From contig NZ_FQYY01000002.1 of the NCBI RefSeq assembly GCF_900141885.1, positions 186,001-250,000 on the forward strand: DNA of 64,000 nucleotides. The letters are read 5' to 3'. The DNA comes from Mesonia phycicola. Its GTDB lineage: Bacteria > Bacteroidota > Bacteroidia > Flavobacteriales > Flavobacteriaceae. Position numbers and translations under genes: made by a program. Numbering within the stretch: the stretch's first letter is position 1; every line of letters begins with the position of its first letter. The notes beneath the pieces are model-generated. The model made no database searches. It was given only the letters and a program-made list of their open reading frames with translations, and had not been told where the DNA came from. Below are positions 44,159-53,500 of the stretch, in pieces.

Positions 44159-45349
44159 TTAAGCAATAGTCTTGGTAAAATTACCATCTCTTCTATCTTT
44201 CTCTTCTCTTAATAAAGCAAGCTCTCTACCGGTTTGCCCTTTTACAGATGAATTTTCTTGTGCTCTTCTTATTAAATACGGAATTACATCTTTTACTGGA
44301 CCAAATGGAACCAGTTTTGCAGCATTAAAACCATTTAACGCTAAATTAAACGTGATATGATCACTCATACCAAATAATTGGCTAAACCAAATTCTATCAT
44401 CTCTCTGGTCTATGCCTTTTTCATCCATCAACTGCATGGTTAAATAAGTACTTACTTCATTATGTGTACCTATGTATAACCAAATGTCTTCTAAATTTTG
44501 CATTGCATAATAAAGTACTGCATTGAAATTTACATCTGTAGCCTCTTTATCTTCACAAATAGGAGTTGGGTAACCCATCTTTTCTGCTCTTGCATTTTCT
44601 TTTTCCATATAGGCTCCACGAACTATTTTGGCTCCAACTTTAAAACCTTTGTTTTTTGCTCGTTTATGCAAGTCTTTAATATACTGCAATCTATCCCAAC
44701 GGTAACATTGTAAAGTATTATAAACAATTACTTTTTCTTTATTATACTTCTCCATCATTTCCTCTAAAAGATCATCGGCTGCATCTTGCATCCAAGATTC
44801 TTCAGCATCAGCTAAAATTTTAGTATCTAAATTATAAGCTAACTTACATATTTCATCTACTCTATTTCTTACTCTCTCCCACTCTTCTTGCTCTTTTTTG
44901 CTTAATTCTTCTTTAGCAGATACTTTTTCCCAAATTTCAAATCTTCCTATTCCTGTAGGTTTAAATACGGTAAAAGAGATTTGTTTTTTTCCGTTAGCAA
45001 ATTTTACAATGTCTTTTTTAATTTCCAGAGTCTTATCAAAAACTTCTTCTGCCTCTTCTCCTTCTTTAGAAAAATCTAATACACTATGCACATGCATTTG
45101 GTACATTTTCTCCATAACTGGCTCACAATCTTTCATGCTAATACCACCGCAAAACATTTCAAAAATTGTTTTTCTAATAAGACCATCTACCGGTAAATTC
45201 AATTTAATGGCTAGATTTGTAACTCTTGTACCAATAGCTACTAATGCTGGCTTATTCATCATTCCGAAAATAAAAAGAGCTTTTTTTAATTCTTTATCAC
45301 TTTTAAGTGCAAAAGCACGTTTAGTGTTGTTGAAAATTTTTGTTACCAT
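44159..45349 (-). CDS. Proline dehydrogenase (monofunctional)
   Basis: 396 residues from the ATG at 45349, 19 bases from a TATATTTG box. An upstream in-frame ATG at 45391 would lie before that box and is rejected. FAD TIM-barrel marks are 'GAKIVRGAYMEKE' (near 243-255), 'YIGTHNE' (near 305-311), and 'VKDVIPYLIRRAQENSS' (near 355-371) with the two conserved arginines that bind proline carboxylate. It oxidises proline to pyrroline-5-carboxylate and passes electrons to quinone. The P5C dehydrogenase is not adjacent, so the pathway is split, unlike the fused PutA of E. coli. Confidence 0.93.
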   Translation of the reverse strand: MVTKIFNNTKRAFALKSDKELKKALFIFGMMNKPALVAIGTRVTNLAIKLNLPVDGLIRKTIFEMFCGGISMKDCEPVMEKMYQMHVHSVLDFSKEGEEAEEVFDKTLEIKKDIVKFANGKKQISFTVFKPTGIGRFEIWEKVSAKEELSKKEQEEWERVRNRVDEICKLAYNLDTKILADAEESWMQDAADDLLEEMMEKYNKEKVIVYNTLQCYRWDRLQYIKDLHKRAKNKGFKVGAKIVRGAYMEKENARAEKMGYPTPICEDKEATDVNFNAVLYYAMQNLEDIWLYIGTHNEVSTYLTMQLMDEKGIDQRDDRIWFSQLFGMSDHITFNLALNGFNAAKLVPFGPVKDVIPYLIRRAQENSSVKGQTGRELALLREEKDRRDGNFTKTIA

Positions 45350-45367
45350 CGATTGTTGAATTTTTCG

Positions 45368-45375
45368 CAAATATA
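45368..45375 (-). promoter_or_regulatory. Candidate -7 element of the proline dehydrogenase promoter
   Basis: CAAATATA on the plus strand is TATATTTG on the coding strand, 18 bases before the start at 45349. Confidence 0.45.
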
Positions 45376-45440
45376 AGTTTTGAAATAACACATTTCTGAA
45401 TTTTCTACGTAATTTCGAGTAACATTTAACGTATATTTTA

Positions 45441-46508
45441 ATGAAATCAATTCAGTCTGTTAATAATATTATACTTTTTGGGCAAGAGGCGTTCCAAAAA
45501 TTAAATGATTACCTTAAAAATAGTAAACCTTCAAAAATTTTTCTTCTTGTAGATAGCAATACACAAGAGCATTGTGCTCCATTTTTTTTACAGCAACTTT
45601 CTACGGATGTAGAGGTAGAAATTATTGAAATTGAACCTGGTGAAACCAATAAAACAATTGATACTTGCAATGGGGTTTGGCAAACTTTATCTGATTTAGA
45701 TGCAGATAGAAAATCACTTATGATTAATCTTGGTGGCGGTGTAGTAACAGATCTTGGTGGCTTTGTGGCTTGCACATTTAAAAGAGGAATCCCTTATATA
45801 AATATACCTACCTCTTTACTAGCTATGGTAGATGCTTCTGTTGGTGGTAAAACTGGTGTAGATTTAGGGCATTTAAAAAATCAAATAGGAGTTATTAGTA
45901 ATTCTGAAATGGTTTTAATAGATGTAGGTTTTTTAGCTACTTTACCACAAAACCAAATGAAAAGTGGTTTAGCTGAAATGCTGAAACATGGACTTATTAA
46001 AGATGAAGCTTACTGGAAAAAATTAAGTGACCTTTCTCAACTTAGCAGTACAGATTTAGAAAATCTTATTTATGAAAGCGTTATAATTAAACACGAAGTA
46101 GTTTCTAAAGATTTGAATGAAGATGGTATAAGAAAAACTTTAAATTTTGGTCATACACTTGGCCACGCTATAGAGTCTTATTTTATTACTAACCCAGAAA
46201 AAGAAGACCTTTTACACGGAGAGGCTATTGCTGTAGGGATGGTTTTGGCTGCATACATTTCTACTAAATTAACAGGGTTATCTAGGGCAGAAACAGACAA
46301 TATTAAAAACGTAATGCTTCAAACTTTTCAAAAAGTAAACTTCAGCACTAAAGATATAGAAGAGATTATTAAACTAATGAAATATGACAAAAAGAACAGT
46401 CACGGTAATATTAACTTTGTTCTTTTAGAAAAAATAGGAGTTTCTAAAATAGATTGTCTGGTACCAAATGATATTATATATGAGTCATTTAACTATTATG
46501 CTAACTAA
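45441..46508 (+). CDS. aroB: 3-dehydroquinate synthase
   Basis: 355 residues, second step of the shikimate pathway (DAHP to 3-dehydroquinate). NAD-binding 'LGGGVVTDLGGFVACTFKRG' near 96-115, metal ligands in 'LAEMLKHGLIKDEAYW' (Glu near 178) and 'LNFGHTLGHAIE' (two His near 237 and 241), plus 'LLHGEAIAVGM' (His near 257). It is divergent from proline dehydrogenase and ended by a strong terminator. Confidence 0.97.
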   Translation: MKSIQSVNNIILFGQEAFQKLNDYLKNSKPSKIFLLVDSNTQEHCAPFFLQQLSTDVEVEIIEIEPGETNKTIDTCNGVWQTLSDLDADRKSLMINLGGGVVTDLGGFVACTFKRGIPYINIPTSLLAMVDASVGGKTGVDLGHLKNQIGVISNSEMVLIDVGFLATLPQNQMKSGLAEMLKHGLIKDEAYWKKLSDLSQLSSTDLENLIYESVIIKHEVVSKDLNEDGIRKTLNFGHTLGHAIESYFITNPEKEDLLHGEAIAVGMVLAAYISTKLTGLSRAETDNIKNVMLQTFQKVNFSTKDIEEIIKLMKYDKKNSHGNINFVLLEKIGVSKIDCLVPNDIIYESFNYYAN

Positions 46509-46539
46509 AAAAAGCCGGATATTAATCCGGCTTTTTTTT
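46507..46539. terminator. Bidirectional intrinsic terminator
   Basis: AGCCGGAT (46513-46520) pairs with ATCCGGCT (46525-46532), loop ATTA, flanked by A7 and T8. It separates aroB from the convergent bcp gene. Confidence 0.92.
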
Positions 46540-46987
46540 ATAATATTTGCTCTGCGTGAGCTTTTGTTTTTACTTTACTAATTACCTCTTTAATTTTACC
46601 TTCTTCATCAATTACAAAAGTAGTTCTGTGAATACCATCATACTCTTTACCCATAAATTTCTTTGGTCCCCAAACTCCAAAAGCTTCAATTACAGCTTTA
46701 TCTTCATCTGCCAATAAGGGAAATGGTAATTCATTTTTAGCTTTAAAATTAGTTTGTCTTTTAGCAGAATCTGCGCTTACTCCCAAAATATCATATCCTT
46801 GAGATTGAAATGTCTCCCAATTATCTCTCAAATTACATGCTTCTGCCGTGCAACCAGGCGTACTTGCTTTAGGATAAAAAAATACTACTAATTTTTTACC
46901 TTTATAATCACTTAAAGTATGTGTATTACCATCTTGATCTTTTGCTGAAAATTCTGGAGCAGCATCTCCCGCTTTTAAAGTTGTCAT
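46538..46987 (-). CDS. bcp: Thiol peroxidase Bcp (peroxiredoxin)
   Basis: 149 residues. Peroxidatic Cys46 in 'PKASTPGCTAEACNLRD' with the resolving Cys51 five residues later, the pattern of atypical 2-Cys PrxQ/Bcp proteins. 'GVSADSAKRQTNFKAKNELPFPLL' region follows. It reduces hydrogen and lipid peroxides in the cytoplasm using thioredoxin. Monocistronic. Confidence 0.96.
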   Translation of the reverse strand: MTTLKAGDAAPEFSAKDQDGNTHTLSDYKGKKLVVFFYPKASTPGCTAEACNLRDNWETFQSQGYDILGVSADSAKRQTNFKAKNELPFPLLADEDKAVIEAFGVWGPKKFMGKEYDGIHRTTFVIDEEGKIKEVISKVKTKAHAEQIL

Positions 46988-47187
46988 TATCTATAATTAT
47001 TTCTTTTCTTGCTGAAATATACTCATCTCTCTATAATAATAAAAGCATTTTAAGTAAATGATCATTGTTTTATTTTATAGATTATTTAATTTTTCAATGT
47101 AAAAAGACAATCAATTAACGAATTATTAAAAAATGAATTGTTTTTAATAGAAAGTCAGTAATTATAGGCATTTTCAACATATTTATC

Positions 47188-47218
47188 TTGCTTAAAAAAA
47201 GTGCGATTTTTACTTTTG
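47188..47218 (+). promoter_or_regulatory. Promoter immediately before the HMG-CoA synthase start
   Basis: TTG (47188-47190), 20-base spacer, TACTTTTG (47211-47218): a full match to the Bacteroidota promoter. The -7 box ends only four bases before the ATG at 47223, so the transcript should start at about the start codon itself. Confidence 0.65.
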
Positions 47219-47222
47219 TAAT

Positions 47223-48581
47223 ATGAAAATAGGAATAGATAGTATCAGTTTTGATATACCAAAAATTCAATTACCAATCCAAGATTTGGCAATTGCAAGA
47301 AATATAGAACCCGCAAAGTTAGAAAAAGGCTTAGGTCTTGTAAAAATGACTTTTCCAGATGTACACCAAGATGTAATAACATTTGCTGCTAATGCACTTA
47401 CTAAACTAATAGAGCAAGAAGATATTGAACCTTCAGAAATTCACCGTATTTACGTAGGTTCTGAAAGTGGTATAGATGCCTCTAAACCCATTGGTTCTTA
47501 TTTAATAGGAATGATGGACAATTATTTTGGTGAAGGTAAATTTACACATTGTGATGCTGTAGATTTTACTTTTGCTTGTATTGGTGGTGTAGATGCTTTT
47601 CATAATTGTTTAGACTTTGTAAGAGTTAATCCTACTAAAAAAGCAATCGTTATTTGTACAGATGTGGCCAAATACGATTTAAACTCTACTGGAGAATATA
47701 CTCAAGGTGCCGGTGCAGTAGCTTTATTAATAAGCAAAAACCCTAGACTTATGGAAATAGAAAATAATATTTCTGTAAGTACTAAAGGAGTTTTTGATTT
47801 TTTTAAACCTCATAGAACCATTAAAAAAGAAAGTATTGGCATACATAATAATGAAGAATGGCAAGGAGTGTTAGAGAGTGAAATTGAAATTTTTAAAGAA
47901 CAACCTGTATTTGACGGTCAGTACTCTAACGAGTGTTATATAGAAAGAACTACAGATGCGTATTTTCAATTTAAAAAACTAAAACAAGAAGAAGAAACTC
48001 TTTACCAAACCTGGGAAGCTATTATTATGCACCTGCCATACTCTTTTCAAGCACGCAGAATGTTTGCTGAAATTTATGCCTCAGATAACCCAGAACTGGC
48101 TAAAAATTACCAGAAAGACGATGAGGAGTACTTTAGTAAACTAAAAGCATTAAGTAAATCTGAAGAATATAAATTTTTTGTTGCTGAAAAATTTGCCCCT
48201 GCAGAACGTGCGTCTTCTCTAATTGGTAATATGTATACCGCTTCTATGTTTATGGGTATGCTTTCTACTTTATGTGATTTTTATGAGAACGGAAAAGATT
48301 TATCAGGTAAAGTATTTGGATTTATGGCATATGGTAGTGGTGCAAAATCTAAAGTATTTGAAGGTAAAATAGTAACTGGCTCAGAAAAAATTATAGCCAA
48401 ACAAAACTTATTTAAAACTCTAGACGCTTGTAAGCACATAGATATAGATACTTACCACCAATTACATAAAAAAGAAATAAACACTAGTGTAATTTCTCCC
48501 AAGCAAGAATGGGTTTTAGATAGCATTGAAAACGAAAAAGAAAATTTAATAGGTGCTCGTTATTATAAATGGGTAGAATAA
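47223..48581 (+). CDS. Hydroxymethylglutaryl-CoA synthase family protein
   Basis: 452 residues, thiolase-like fold. The acyl-accepting Cys119 sits in 'DFTFACIGGVDAF', the catalytic Glu equivalent is in 'YVGSESGIDASKP' (Glu81), and 'GSGAKSKVFEG' near 372 closes the second thiolase half. HMG-CoA synthase condenses acetyl-CoA with acetoacetyl-CoA for the mevalonate route, which Flavobacteriia use for isoprenoids. No other mevalonate gene is near. The length (about 60 more than the Gram-positive MvaS) reflects an insertion at about 200-270. Close relatives act in polyketide beta-branching; without PKS genes nearby MvaS is favoured. Confidence 0.87.
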   Translation: MKIGIDSISFDIPKIQLPIQDLAIARNIEPAKLEKGLGLVKMTFPDVHQDVITFAANALTKLIEQEDIEPSEIHRIYVGSESGIDASKPIGSYLIGMMDNYFGEGKFTHCDAVDFTFACIGGVDAFHNCLDFVRVNPTKKAIVICTDVAKYDLNSTGEYTQGAGAVALLISKNPRLMEIENNISVSTKGVFDFFKPHRTIKKESIGIHNNEEWQGVLESEIEIFKEQPVFDGQYSNECYIERTTDAYFQFKKLKQEEETLYQTWEAIIMHLPYSFQARRMFAEIYASDNPELAKNYQKDDEEYFSKLKALSKSEEYKFFVAEKFAPAERASSLIGNMYTASMFMGMLSTLCDFYENGKDLSGKVFGFMAYGSGAKSKVFEGKIVTGSEKIIAKQNLFKTLDACKHIDIDTYHQLHKKEINTSVISPKQEWVLDSIENEKENLIGARYYKWVE

Positions 48582-48605
48582 TTGCATAAACTGTTACAAG
48601 TTTTC

Positions 48606-48652
48606 ACTTATTGGTTACTTACAAGACATTTTTGAGTAACCAATAAGTTTTG
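48606..48652 (+). terminator. Long perfect stem-loop after the HMG-CoA synthase gene
   Basis: ACTTATTGGTTACT (48606-48619) pairs perfectly with AGTAACCAATAAGT (48635-48648) over a 15-base loop, 25 bases after the stop. Only four T follow, so it is either a modest terminator or a transcript-end stabiliser. Confidence 0.55.
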
Positions 48653-48731
48653 CCATTAGCTTCTTAAAAATCTAAGCAAATACTTCATTACATAATTTTA
48701 CTTGTTAACTCAGCAAGAAGCTTAATTTTTA

Positions 48732-48739
48732 TACTTTTG
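48732..48739 (+). promoter_or_regulatory. Candidate -7 element of nth
   Basis: TACTTTTG matches TAnnTTTG, 22 bases before the nth ATG. The nearest TTG upstream is too far for a good -33 box. Confidence 0.4.
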
Positions 48740-48761
48740 AATTCAAAATTTAAAAACTATT

Positions 48762-49430
48762 ATGACCAAGGCTGAAAAAGTACAATTTGTAATAGATACG
48801 CTAGAAGAAATATATCCAGAAATACCTGTACCACTAGATCATAAAGATCCATATACTCTACTTATAGCAGTATTAATGTCTGCACAAAGCACCGATGTAA
48901 GGGTTAACCAAATTACCCCTTTACTTTTTAAAAAGGCAGATAACCCTTATGATATGGTGAAACTCTCTGTAGATGAAATTAGAGAGATTATTAAACCAGT
49001 AGGTTTATCTCCAATGAAAGCAAAAGGTATTTACGGACTCTCTAAAATTTTAATTGAAGAATACAACGGAATTGTACCAAAAAATATTGAAGCATTAGAA
49101 ACCTTCCCTGCTGTAGGTCATAAAACGGCAAGCGTAGTAGTATCTCAAGCATTTGGTATTCCTGCATTTCCTGTAGATACACACATACATAGATTAATGT
49201 ATCGATGGAATCTTACTAACGGAAAAAATGTACAACAAACAGAGAAAGATGCTAAACGCCTGTTTCCTAAAGAAGTTTGGAATAGACTTCACTTACAAAT
49301 AATTTGGTATGGTAGAGAGTACTCTCCCGCTCGTGGTTGGAATTTAGACAAAGATATTATTACTAAAACCATAGGAAGAAAATCTGTGATTAAAGCTTAT
49401 GAAGATAATAAAAAGAAAATCCGTAAATAA
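48762..49430 (+). CDS. nth: Endonuclease III homologue lacking the 4Fe-4S ligands
   Basis: 222 residues of the HhH-GPD DNA glycosylase family. Helix-hairpin-helix 'LETFPAVGHKTASVV' (112-126) with catalytic Lys121, and catalytic Asp139 in 'PVDTHIHRLMYR', are intact, so base removal and AP-lyase activity should be possible. The C-terminal loop that normally holds four cysteines (C-x6-C-x2-C-x5-C) reads 'YGREYSPARGWNLDKDIITK' from residue 183, with Ser188 replacing the first Cys; no cysteine occurs anywhere in the protein. The reading frame is otherwise full length. Cluster-less members exist in the superfamily, so this is a variant rather than a pseudogene. Confidence 0.9.
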   Translation: MTKAEKVQFVIDTLEEIYPEIPVPLDHKDPYTLLIAVLMSAQSTDVRVNQITPLLFKKADNPYDMVKLSVDEIREIIKPVGLSPMKAKGIYGLSKILIEEYNGIVPKNIEALETFPAVGHKTASVVVSQAFGIPAFPVDTHIHRLMYRWNLTNGKNVQQTEKDAKRLFPKEVWNRLHLQIIWYGREYSPARGWNLDKDIITKTIGRKSVIKAYEDNKKKIRK

Positions 49431-49450
49431 TATCTTATTTACGGATTTTT
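49416..49450. terminator. Terminator overlapping the nth stop codon
   Basis: AAAATCCGTAAATAA (49416-49430) pairs perfectly with TTATTTACGGATTTT (49435-49449) over TATC. The left arm encodes the last nth codons and stop. It can also end the minus-strand sigma-factor transcript. Confidence 0.88.
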
Positions 49451-49455
49451 TAAGT

Positions 49456-49605
49456 TCAGTTAAGAAGGTTTTCATAACTCATATGCTTTCCTTCTATAAT
49501 ACTTAAGGCTTTAGAATAATTTAAGAGAAACTGAATGGTTTCTTTTTTAGGGTTTAATTTTTCCACCTTTTTGTTAGGGGGTTGGTTAAAGTAAATTTTT
49601 TCCAT
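49456..49605 (-). CDS. 49-residue conserved small protein
   Basis: ATG at 49605-49603 and TGA at 49458-49456 enclose 49 codons. The peptide begins MEKIYFNQPPNKKVEKLNP, continues with 'KKETIQFLLNYSKALSIIEG' and ends 'MSYENLLN'. It lies 59 bases downstream of the sigma factor stop on the same strand. Small proteins with the same layout (Asn/Pro-rich start, 'PKKETI.FLL.YSKAL' helix) occur in other Flavobacteriia as far as I recall, which argues for a real gene. No signal peptide or membrane helix; mostly one amphipathic helix. Function unknown, perhaps a partner of the sigma factor. Confidence 0.72.
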   Translation of the reverse strand: MEKIYFNQPPNKKVEKLNPKKETIQFLLNYSKALSIIEGKHMSYENLLN

Positions 49606-49664
49606 TAAGACTATTTTTTGTTAGTATATATAAATAACGTAAAAAAAAATAGCTTATTGCATCA

Positions 49665-50255
49665 TTAATACTTCGTTAAAACAATATCGTGTTTTTCTAT
49701 CACCTTTCTTAAATTTATAAGTGCATAACGCATTCTTCCTAAAGCTGTATTTATACTTACATCTGTACGCTCTGCAATCTCTTTAAAGCTCATATCTCTG
49801 TAAATACGCATAATCAAAACTTCTTTTTGATCTTCTGGTAACTCTTCTATTAATTTCTTTACGTCGCTTTCTATTTGGTCTTTTACCATTAATTTTTCTG
49901 CATTTAAATCTTCATCTTGCAGTACAGAAAAAATATTAAAATCACCACTGTTATCAAACTTAGGCATGCGGTTATTTTTTCTAAAATAATCTATTACCAA
50001 ATTGTGAGCAATACGCATGGTCCAAGGTAAAAATTTACCTTCTTCATTATATTTCCCTCTTTTTAAAGTTCTAATCACTTTAATAAAAGTATCTTGAAAG
50101 ATGTCTTCTGTTACATCACGATCAAATACTTTAGAGTAAATAAAATTGTAAATACGTTGTTGGTGTCTGTTAATTAATTTAGAAAGTGCATCTTCACTAC
50201 CCTCTAAATACTGCCTAACTAATGTAGCGTCTGTAATTGTTTCGATTTTCTTCAT
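49665..50255 (-). CDS. RNA polymerase sigma-70 factor, ECF-like
   Basis: 196 residues. Region 2 (about 22-90) contains 'YNFIYSKVFDRDVTEDIFQDTF' with the usual DxxED core-binding pattern and 'FLPWTMRIAHNLVIDYFRK'; region 4 (about 137-190) has 'LPEDQKEVLIMRIYRDMSFKEIAER' and 'INTALGRMRYALINLRK' as the helix-turn-helix. There is no anti-sigma gene beside it, but a 49-codon gene follows. The gene is divergent from uvrA across 239 bases, an arrangement frequent in Flavobacteriia. Its regulon is unknown. Confidence 0.93.
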   Translation of the reverse strand: MKKIETITDATLVRQYLEGSEDALSKLINRHQQRIYNFIYSKVFDRDVTEDIFQDTFIKVIRTLKRGKYNEEGKFLPWTMRIAHNLVIDYFRKNNRMPKFDNSGDFNIFSVLQDEDLNAEKLMVKDQIESDVKKLIEELPEDQKEVLIMRIYRDMSFKEIAERTDVSINTALGRMRYALINLRKVIEKHDIVLTKY

Positions 50256-50464
50256 AGCGGTTACCTCTATTCTTAAGTTGAACTTAAGTCAATTAAATTT
50301 GGTTAATAAACTTTAATTTGAAGTAATGCTGCTATATAGGCTTGAAGTAATTTGGGGTTTGAAAGTGTTAAATATAACAACATATATTTAACATTACCAA
50401 ATAAGTTAAAAAATTTAACATTTGTATAAGTAGATTCTCACTTTTTAAGCCCACTTAGTTTAAT

Positions 50465-50472
50465 TATCTTTG
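50465..50472 (+). promoter_or_regulatory. Candidate -7 element of uvrA
   Basis: TATCTTTG matches TAnnTTTG, 22 bases before the uvrA ATG; no convincing -33 TTG. Confidence 0.45.
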
Positions 50473-50494
50473 TTGGCTATTCTTAAATTTTGCT

Positions 50495-53284
50495 ATGATT
50501 CAAGATATTTCTAAAGTAAATCCCAAAGAAAACATCATTATAAAAGGAGCCAAACTCCATAATTTAAAAAATATTAATGTAGTTATCCCTAGAAACAAGC
50601 TAGTTGTAATTACAGGGCTCTCTGGTTCTGGTAAATCTAGCCTTGCTTTTGATACTTTATATGCAGAAGGCCAAAGGCGTTATGTAGAAAGCTTATCTTC
50701 TTACGCAAGACAGTTTTTAGGCAGATTAGATAAACCAAAGGTAGATTATATTAAAGGTATTGCCCCTGCTATTGCTATAGAGCAAAAAGTAAACTCTACC
50801 AACCCTAGATCTACCGTAGGTACTTCTACAGAAATTTATGATTATCTAAAGCTCTTATTTGCAAGAATAGGAAAAACCTACTCTCCTGTTTCTGGTAATC
50901 AGGTAAAAAAAGATACGGTAAGTGATGTAGTAGATTTTATTAAAAGTTTTTCAGATAGAGAAAAATTACTGCTTCTTGCGCCTATTATTGTAGAAAAAGG
51001 AAGAAACTTAAAAGAAAAAGTAAAAGTACTTGCCCAACAAGGCTATAGCAGAATTAAAATAAAAGATAATGTTGTTAGAATTGATGAAGCAGATTTAAAA
51101 AAAGCTAAATCTGAAAATACTTTTCTGGTAGTAGATAGAATTGTTAAAAAAGATGAGGAAGATTTTTATAACCGATTAGCAGATTCTATACAAGCTGCTT
51201 TTTATGAGGGAAAAGGAGAATTATATATAGAAACCCTAAAAGACAATCAACTAAGGCATTTTAGCAATAAATTTGAATTAGATGGCATTGTTTTTAACGA
51301 GCCAAATATTCATTTATTTAGTTTCAACAATCCATACGGCGCTTGCCCTAAGTGTGAAGGATACGGAGATGTTATTGGTTTAGATGAAGATTTAATTATT
51401 CCTAACACCGCGCTTTCTATTTACGAGAATGCTATTTTCCCTTGGCGTGGTGATAGTATGGGTTGGTATAGAGACCAACTAGTAAATAACTCACATAAAT
51501 TTGACTTTCCTATACACAAGCCTTATTTTGAATTAACAAGTGAGCAAAAAAACCTTTTATGGACAGGAAATAAGTATTTTGAAGGTCTCACAAGTTTTTT
51601 TGATCATCTAGAAGCAAAAGCATACAAAATACAAAACAGAGTAATGCTCTCTCGTTACCGCGGAAAAACAAAATGTCCTGTTTGTCAAGGTAAACGTTTA
51701 AGACCAGAATCTAATTACGTGAAAATTGGTGGAGCCACCATTACAGATTTAGTAGAAAAACCTTTAGATAAAGTAAGTGCTTTTTTTAAACAATTAGAGT
51801 TAAACGAACACGATGCACATATTGCCAAACGCCTATTAAAAGAAGTTACTAATAGATTACAATTTTTATCTAACGTAGGCTTAGATTATCTTACATTAAA
51901 TAGAAAATCTAACACATTATCTGGTGGAGAGTCACAACGTATAAACTTAGCAACCTCTTTAGGTAGTAGTTTAGTAGGCTCTATGTATATTCTAGATGAA
52001 CCTTCTATTGGTTTACACCCTCGAGATACAGAAAAACTAATTAATGTACTAATATCTTTAAGAGACTTAGGAAATACCGTAATTGTGGTAGAACACGATG
52101 AAGACATCATGAAAGCGGCAGATGAAATTATAGATATTGGTCCAGAAGCAGGTACTTTAGGTGGTAATGTAGTAGCAACAGGTAACTTTAAACAATTATT
52201 GAAATCTGACTCTTTAACGGCAAAATACCTTAATAACAGCTTAACTATTGACATACCCAAGAAGAGAAAAGACTATAAATACTACATTGATATTATTGGA
52301 GCACGTGAAAACAACCTAAAAAATATTGATGTAAGATTTCCTTTAGGCATATTTACAGCTGTTACTGGTGTCTCTGGTAGTGGTAAAAGTACTTTGGTAA
52401 AACGCCTTTTATATCCTTCTATTTTAAAAGAAACTGGAGGTTACGGAGAAAAAGTAGGACAATTAACAAAGGTAGAAGGGAAATTTAGCAATACTAAAAA
52501 TGTAGAATTTGTAGACCAAAACCCTATAGGTAGATCTTCTAGATCTAATCCCGTTACCTATATTAAAGCTTACGATGATATAAGAAATTTATTTGCAAAT
52601 CAAAATCTGGCTAAAGTAAGAGGGTTTAAAGCCAAACACTTTAGCTTTAATGTAGATGGAGGTCGTTGTGAAACTTGCAAAGGAGAAGGAGAAGTAACTA
52701 TAGAAATGCAATTTATGGCAGACGTTCATTTAGAATGTGAAACTTGCCACGGTAAACGTTTTAAACAAGAAGTTTTAGAAATTAAATACGAAGACGCTTC
52801 TATAGACGATGTATTAAATATGACTATAGATGATGCTATAGCATTTTTTAATAAACATAATGAAACCAAAATTAAAAGAAAATTACAGCCACTACAAGAT
52901 GTTGGGTTGGGCTATGTAACTTTGGGGCAAAGCTCTTCTACCCTATCTGGTGGTGAAGCTCAACGTATAAAATTAGCTTCTTTCTTAGGAAAAGGTACTA
53001 CTAAAGATAAAGCTCTATTTATTTTTGATGAACCTACCACAGGTTTACATTTTCATGATATTAATAAGCTATTAAAATCTTTTTATGCGTTAATTGAAAA
53101 AGGACACTCTGTAATTGTAATTGAGCATAATATGGATTTGGTAAAATGTGCCGATTATGTAATTGATTTAGGCCTTGAAGGAGGAGAAAATGGCGGACAC
53201 CTAATTACTTATGGAACCCCTGAAGAAGTTGCTAAAAACAAAAAATCTTACACAGCTAAATATTTAAAAGAAAAACTAAAGTAG
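50495..53284 (+). CDS. uvrA: Excinuclease ABC subunit A
   Basis: 929 residues, the damage-scanning ATPase of nucleotide excision repair. First Walker A 'GLSGSGKSS' (41-49), UvrB-binding and insertion domains, zinc module 1 'CPKCEGYGD' ... 'CPVCQGKRL', signature 'LSGGESQRI' near 473, second Walker A 'GVSGSGKST' near 626, zinc module 2 'CETCKGEGE' ... 'CETCHGKRF' near 729-752, and second signature 'LSGGEAQRI' near 816. All expected parts are intact. uvrB is not in the window. A strong terminator follows. Confidence 0.98.
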   Translation: MIQDISKVNPKENIIIKGAKLHNLKNINVVIPRNKLVVITGLSGSGKSSLAFDTLYAEGQRRYVESLSSYARQFLGRLDKPKVDYIKGIAPAIAIEQKVNSTNPRSTVGTSTEIYDYLKLLFARIGKTYSPVSGNQVKKDTVSDVVDFIKSFSDREKLLLLAPIIVEKGRNLKEKVKVLAQQGYSRIKIKDNVVRIDEADLKKAKSENTFLVVDRIVKKDEEDFYNRLADSIQAAFYEGKGELYIETLKDNQLRHFSNKFELDGIVFNEPNIHLFSFNNPYGACPKCEGYGDVIGLDEDLIIPNTALSIYENAIFPWRGDSMGWYRDQLVNNSHKFDFPIHKPYFELTSEQKNLLWTGNKYFEGLTSFFDHLEAKAYKIQNRVMLSRYRGKTKCPVCQGKRLRPESNYVKIGGATITDLVEKPLDKVSAFFKQLELNEHDAHIAKRLLKEVTNRLQFLSNVGLDYLTLNRKSNTLSGGESQRINLATSLGSSLVGSMYILDEPSIGLHPRDTEKLINVLISLRDLGNTVIVVEHDEDIMKAADEIIDIGPEAGTLGGNVVATGNFKQLLKSDSLTAKYLNNSLTIDIPKKRKDYKYYIDIIGARENNLKNIDVRFPLGIFTAVTGVSGSGKSTLVKRLLYPSILKETGGYGEKVGQLTKVEGKFSNTKNVEFVDQNPIGRSSRSNPVTYIKAYDDIRNLFANQNLAKVRGFKAKHFSFNVDGGRCETCKGEGEVTIEMQFMADVHLECETCHGKRFKQEVLEIKYEDASIDDVLNMTIDDAIAFFNKHNETKIKRKLQPLQDVGLGYVTLGQSSSTLSGGEAQRIKLASFLGKGTTKDKALFIFDEPTTGLHFHDINKLLKSFYALIEKGHSVIVIEHNMDLVKCADYVIDLGLEGGENGGHLITYGTPEEVAKNKKSYTAKYLKEKLK

Positions 53285-53366
53285 TTGGCACGGTAATTGA
53301 AATTCATTAACCATAATTATAGGTGTAATTTAATTACATCATAATTTATTTTTTGGTTGGTTAGTA

Positions 53367-53406
53367 AGAAACCCCTTAAGTATCACTTAAGGGGTTTCTG
53401 TTTTTT
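53367..53406 (+). terminator. Terminator of uvrA
   Basis: AGAAACCCCTTAAG (53367-53380) pairs perfectly with CTTAAGGGGTTTCT (53386-53399), 5-base loop, then a run of T. Confidence 0.9.
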
Positions 53407-53441
53407 AAAAACCTTACAAATACCTGATAATTAAGTTTTTA

Positions 53442-53449
53442 TATTTTTG
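53442..53449 (+). promoter_or_regulatory. Candidate -7 element of the low-complexity secreted protein gene
   Basis: TATTTTTG matches TAnnTTTG, about 51 bases before the ATG at 53501. Confidence 0.4.
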
Positions 53450-53500
53450 GCACGCAGTTTGATTTAAAGTTTTCATATTAACTTATAAAATTCCATAATT

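Noticed and set aside
45350-45391. Upstream ATG for proline dehydrogenase
   Set aside because: The likely -7 box lies between it and the ATG at 45349, so it would not be transcribed.
48762-49430. Calling nth a pseudogene because cluster cysteines are missing
   Set aside because: The frame is complete and both catalytic residues remain; cluster-free members of the superfamily exist.
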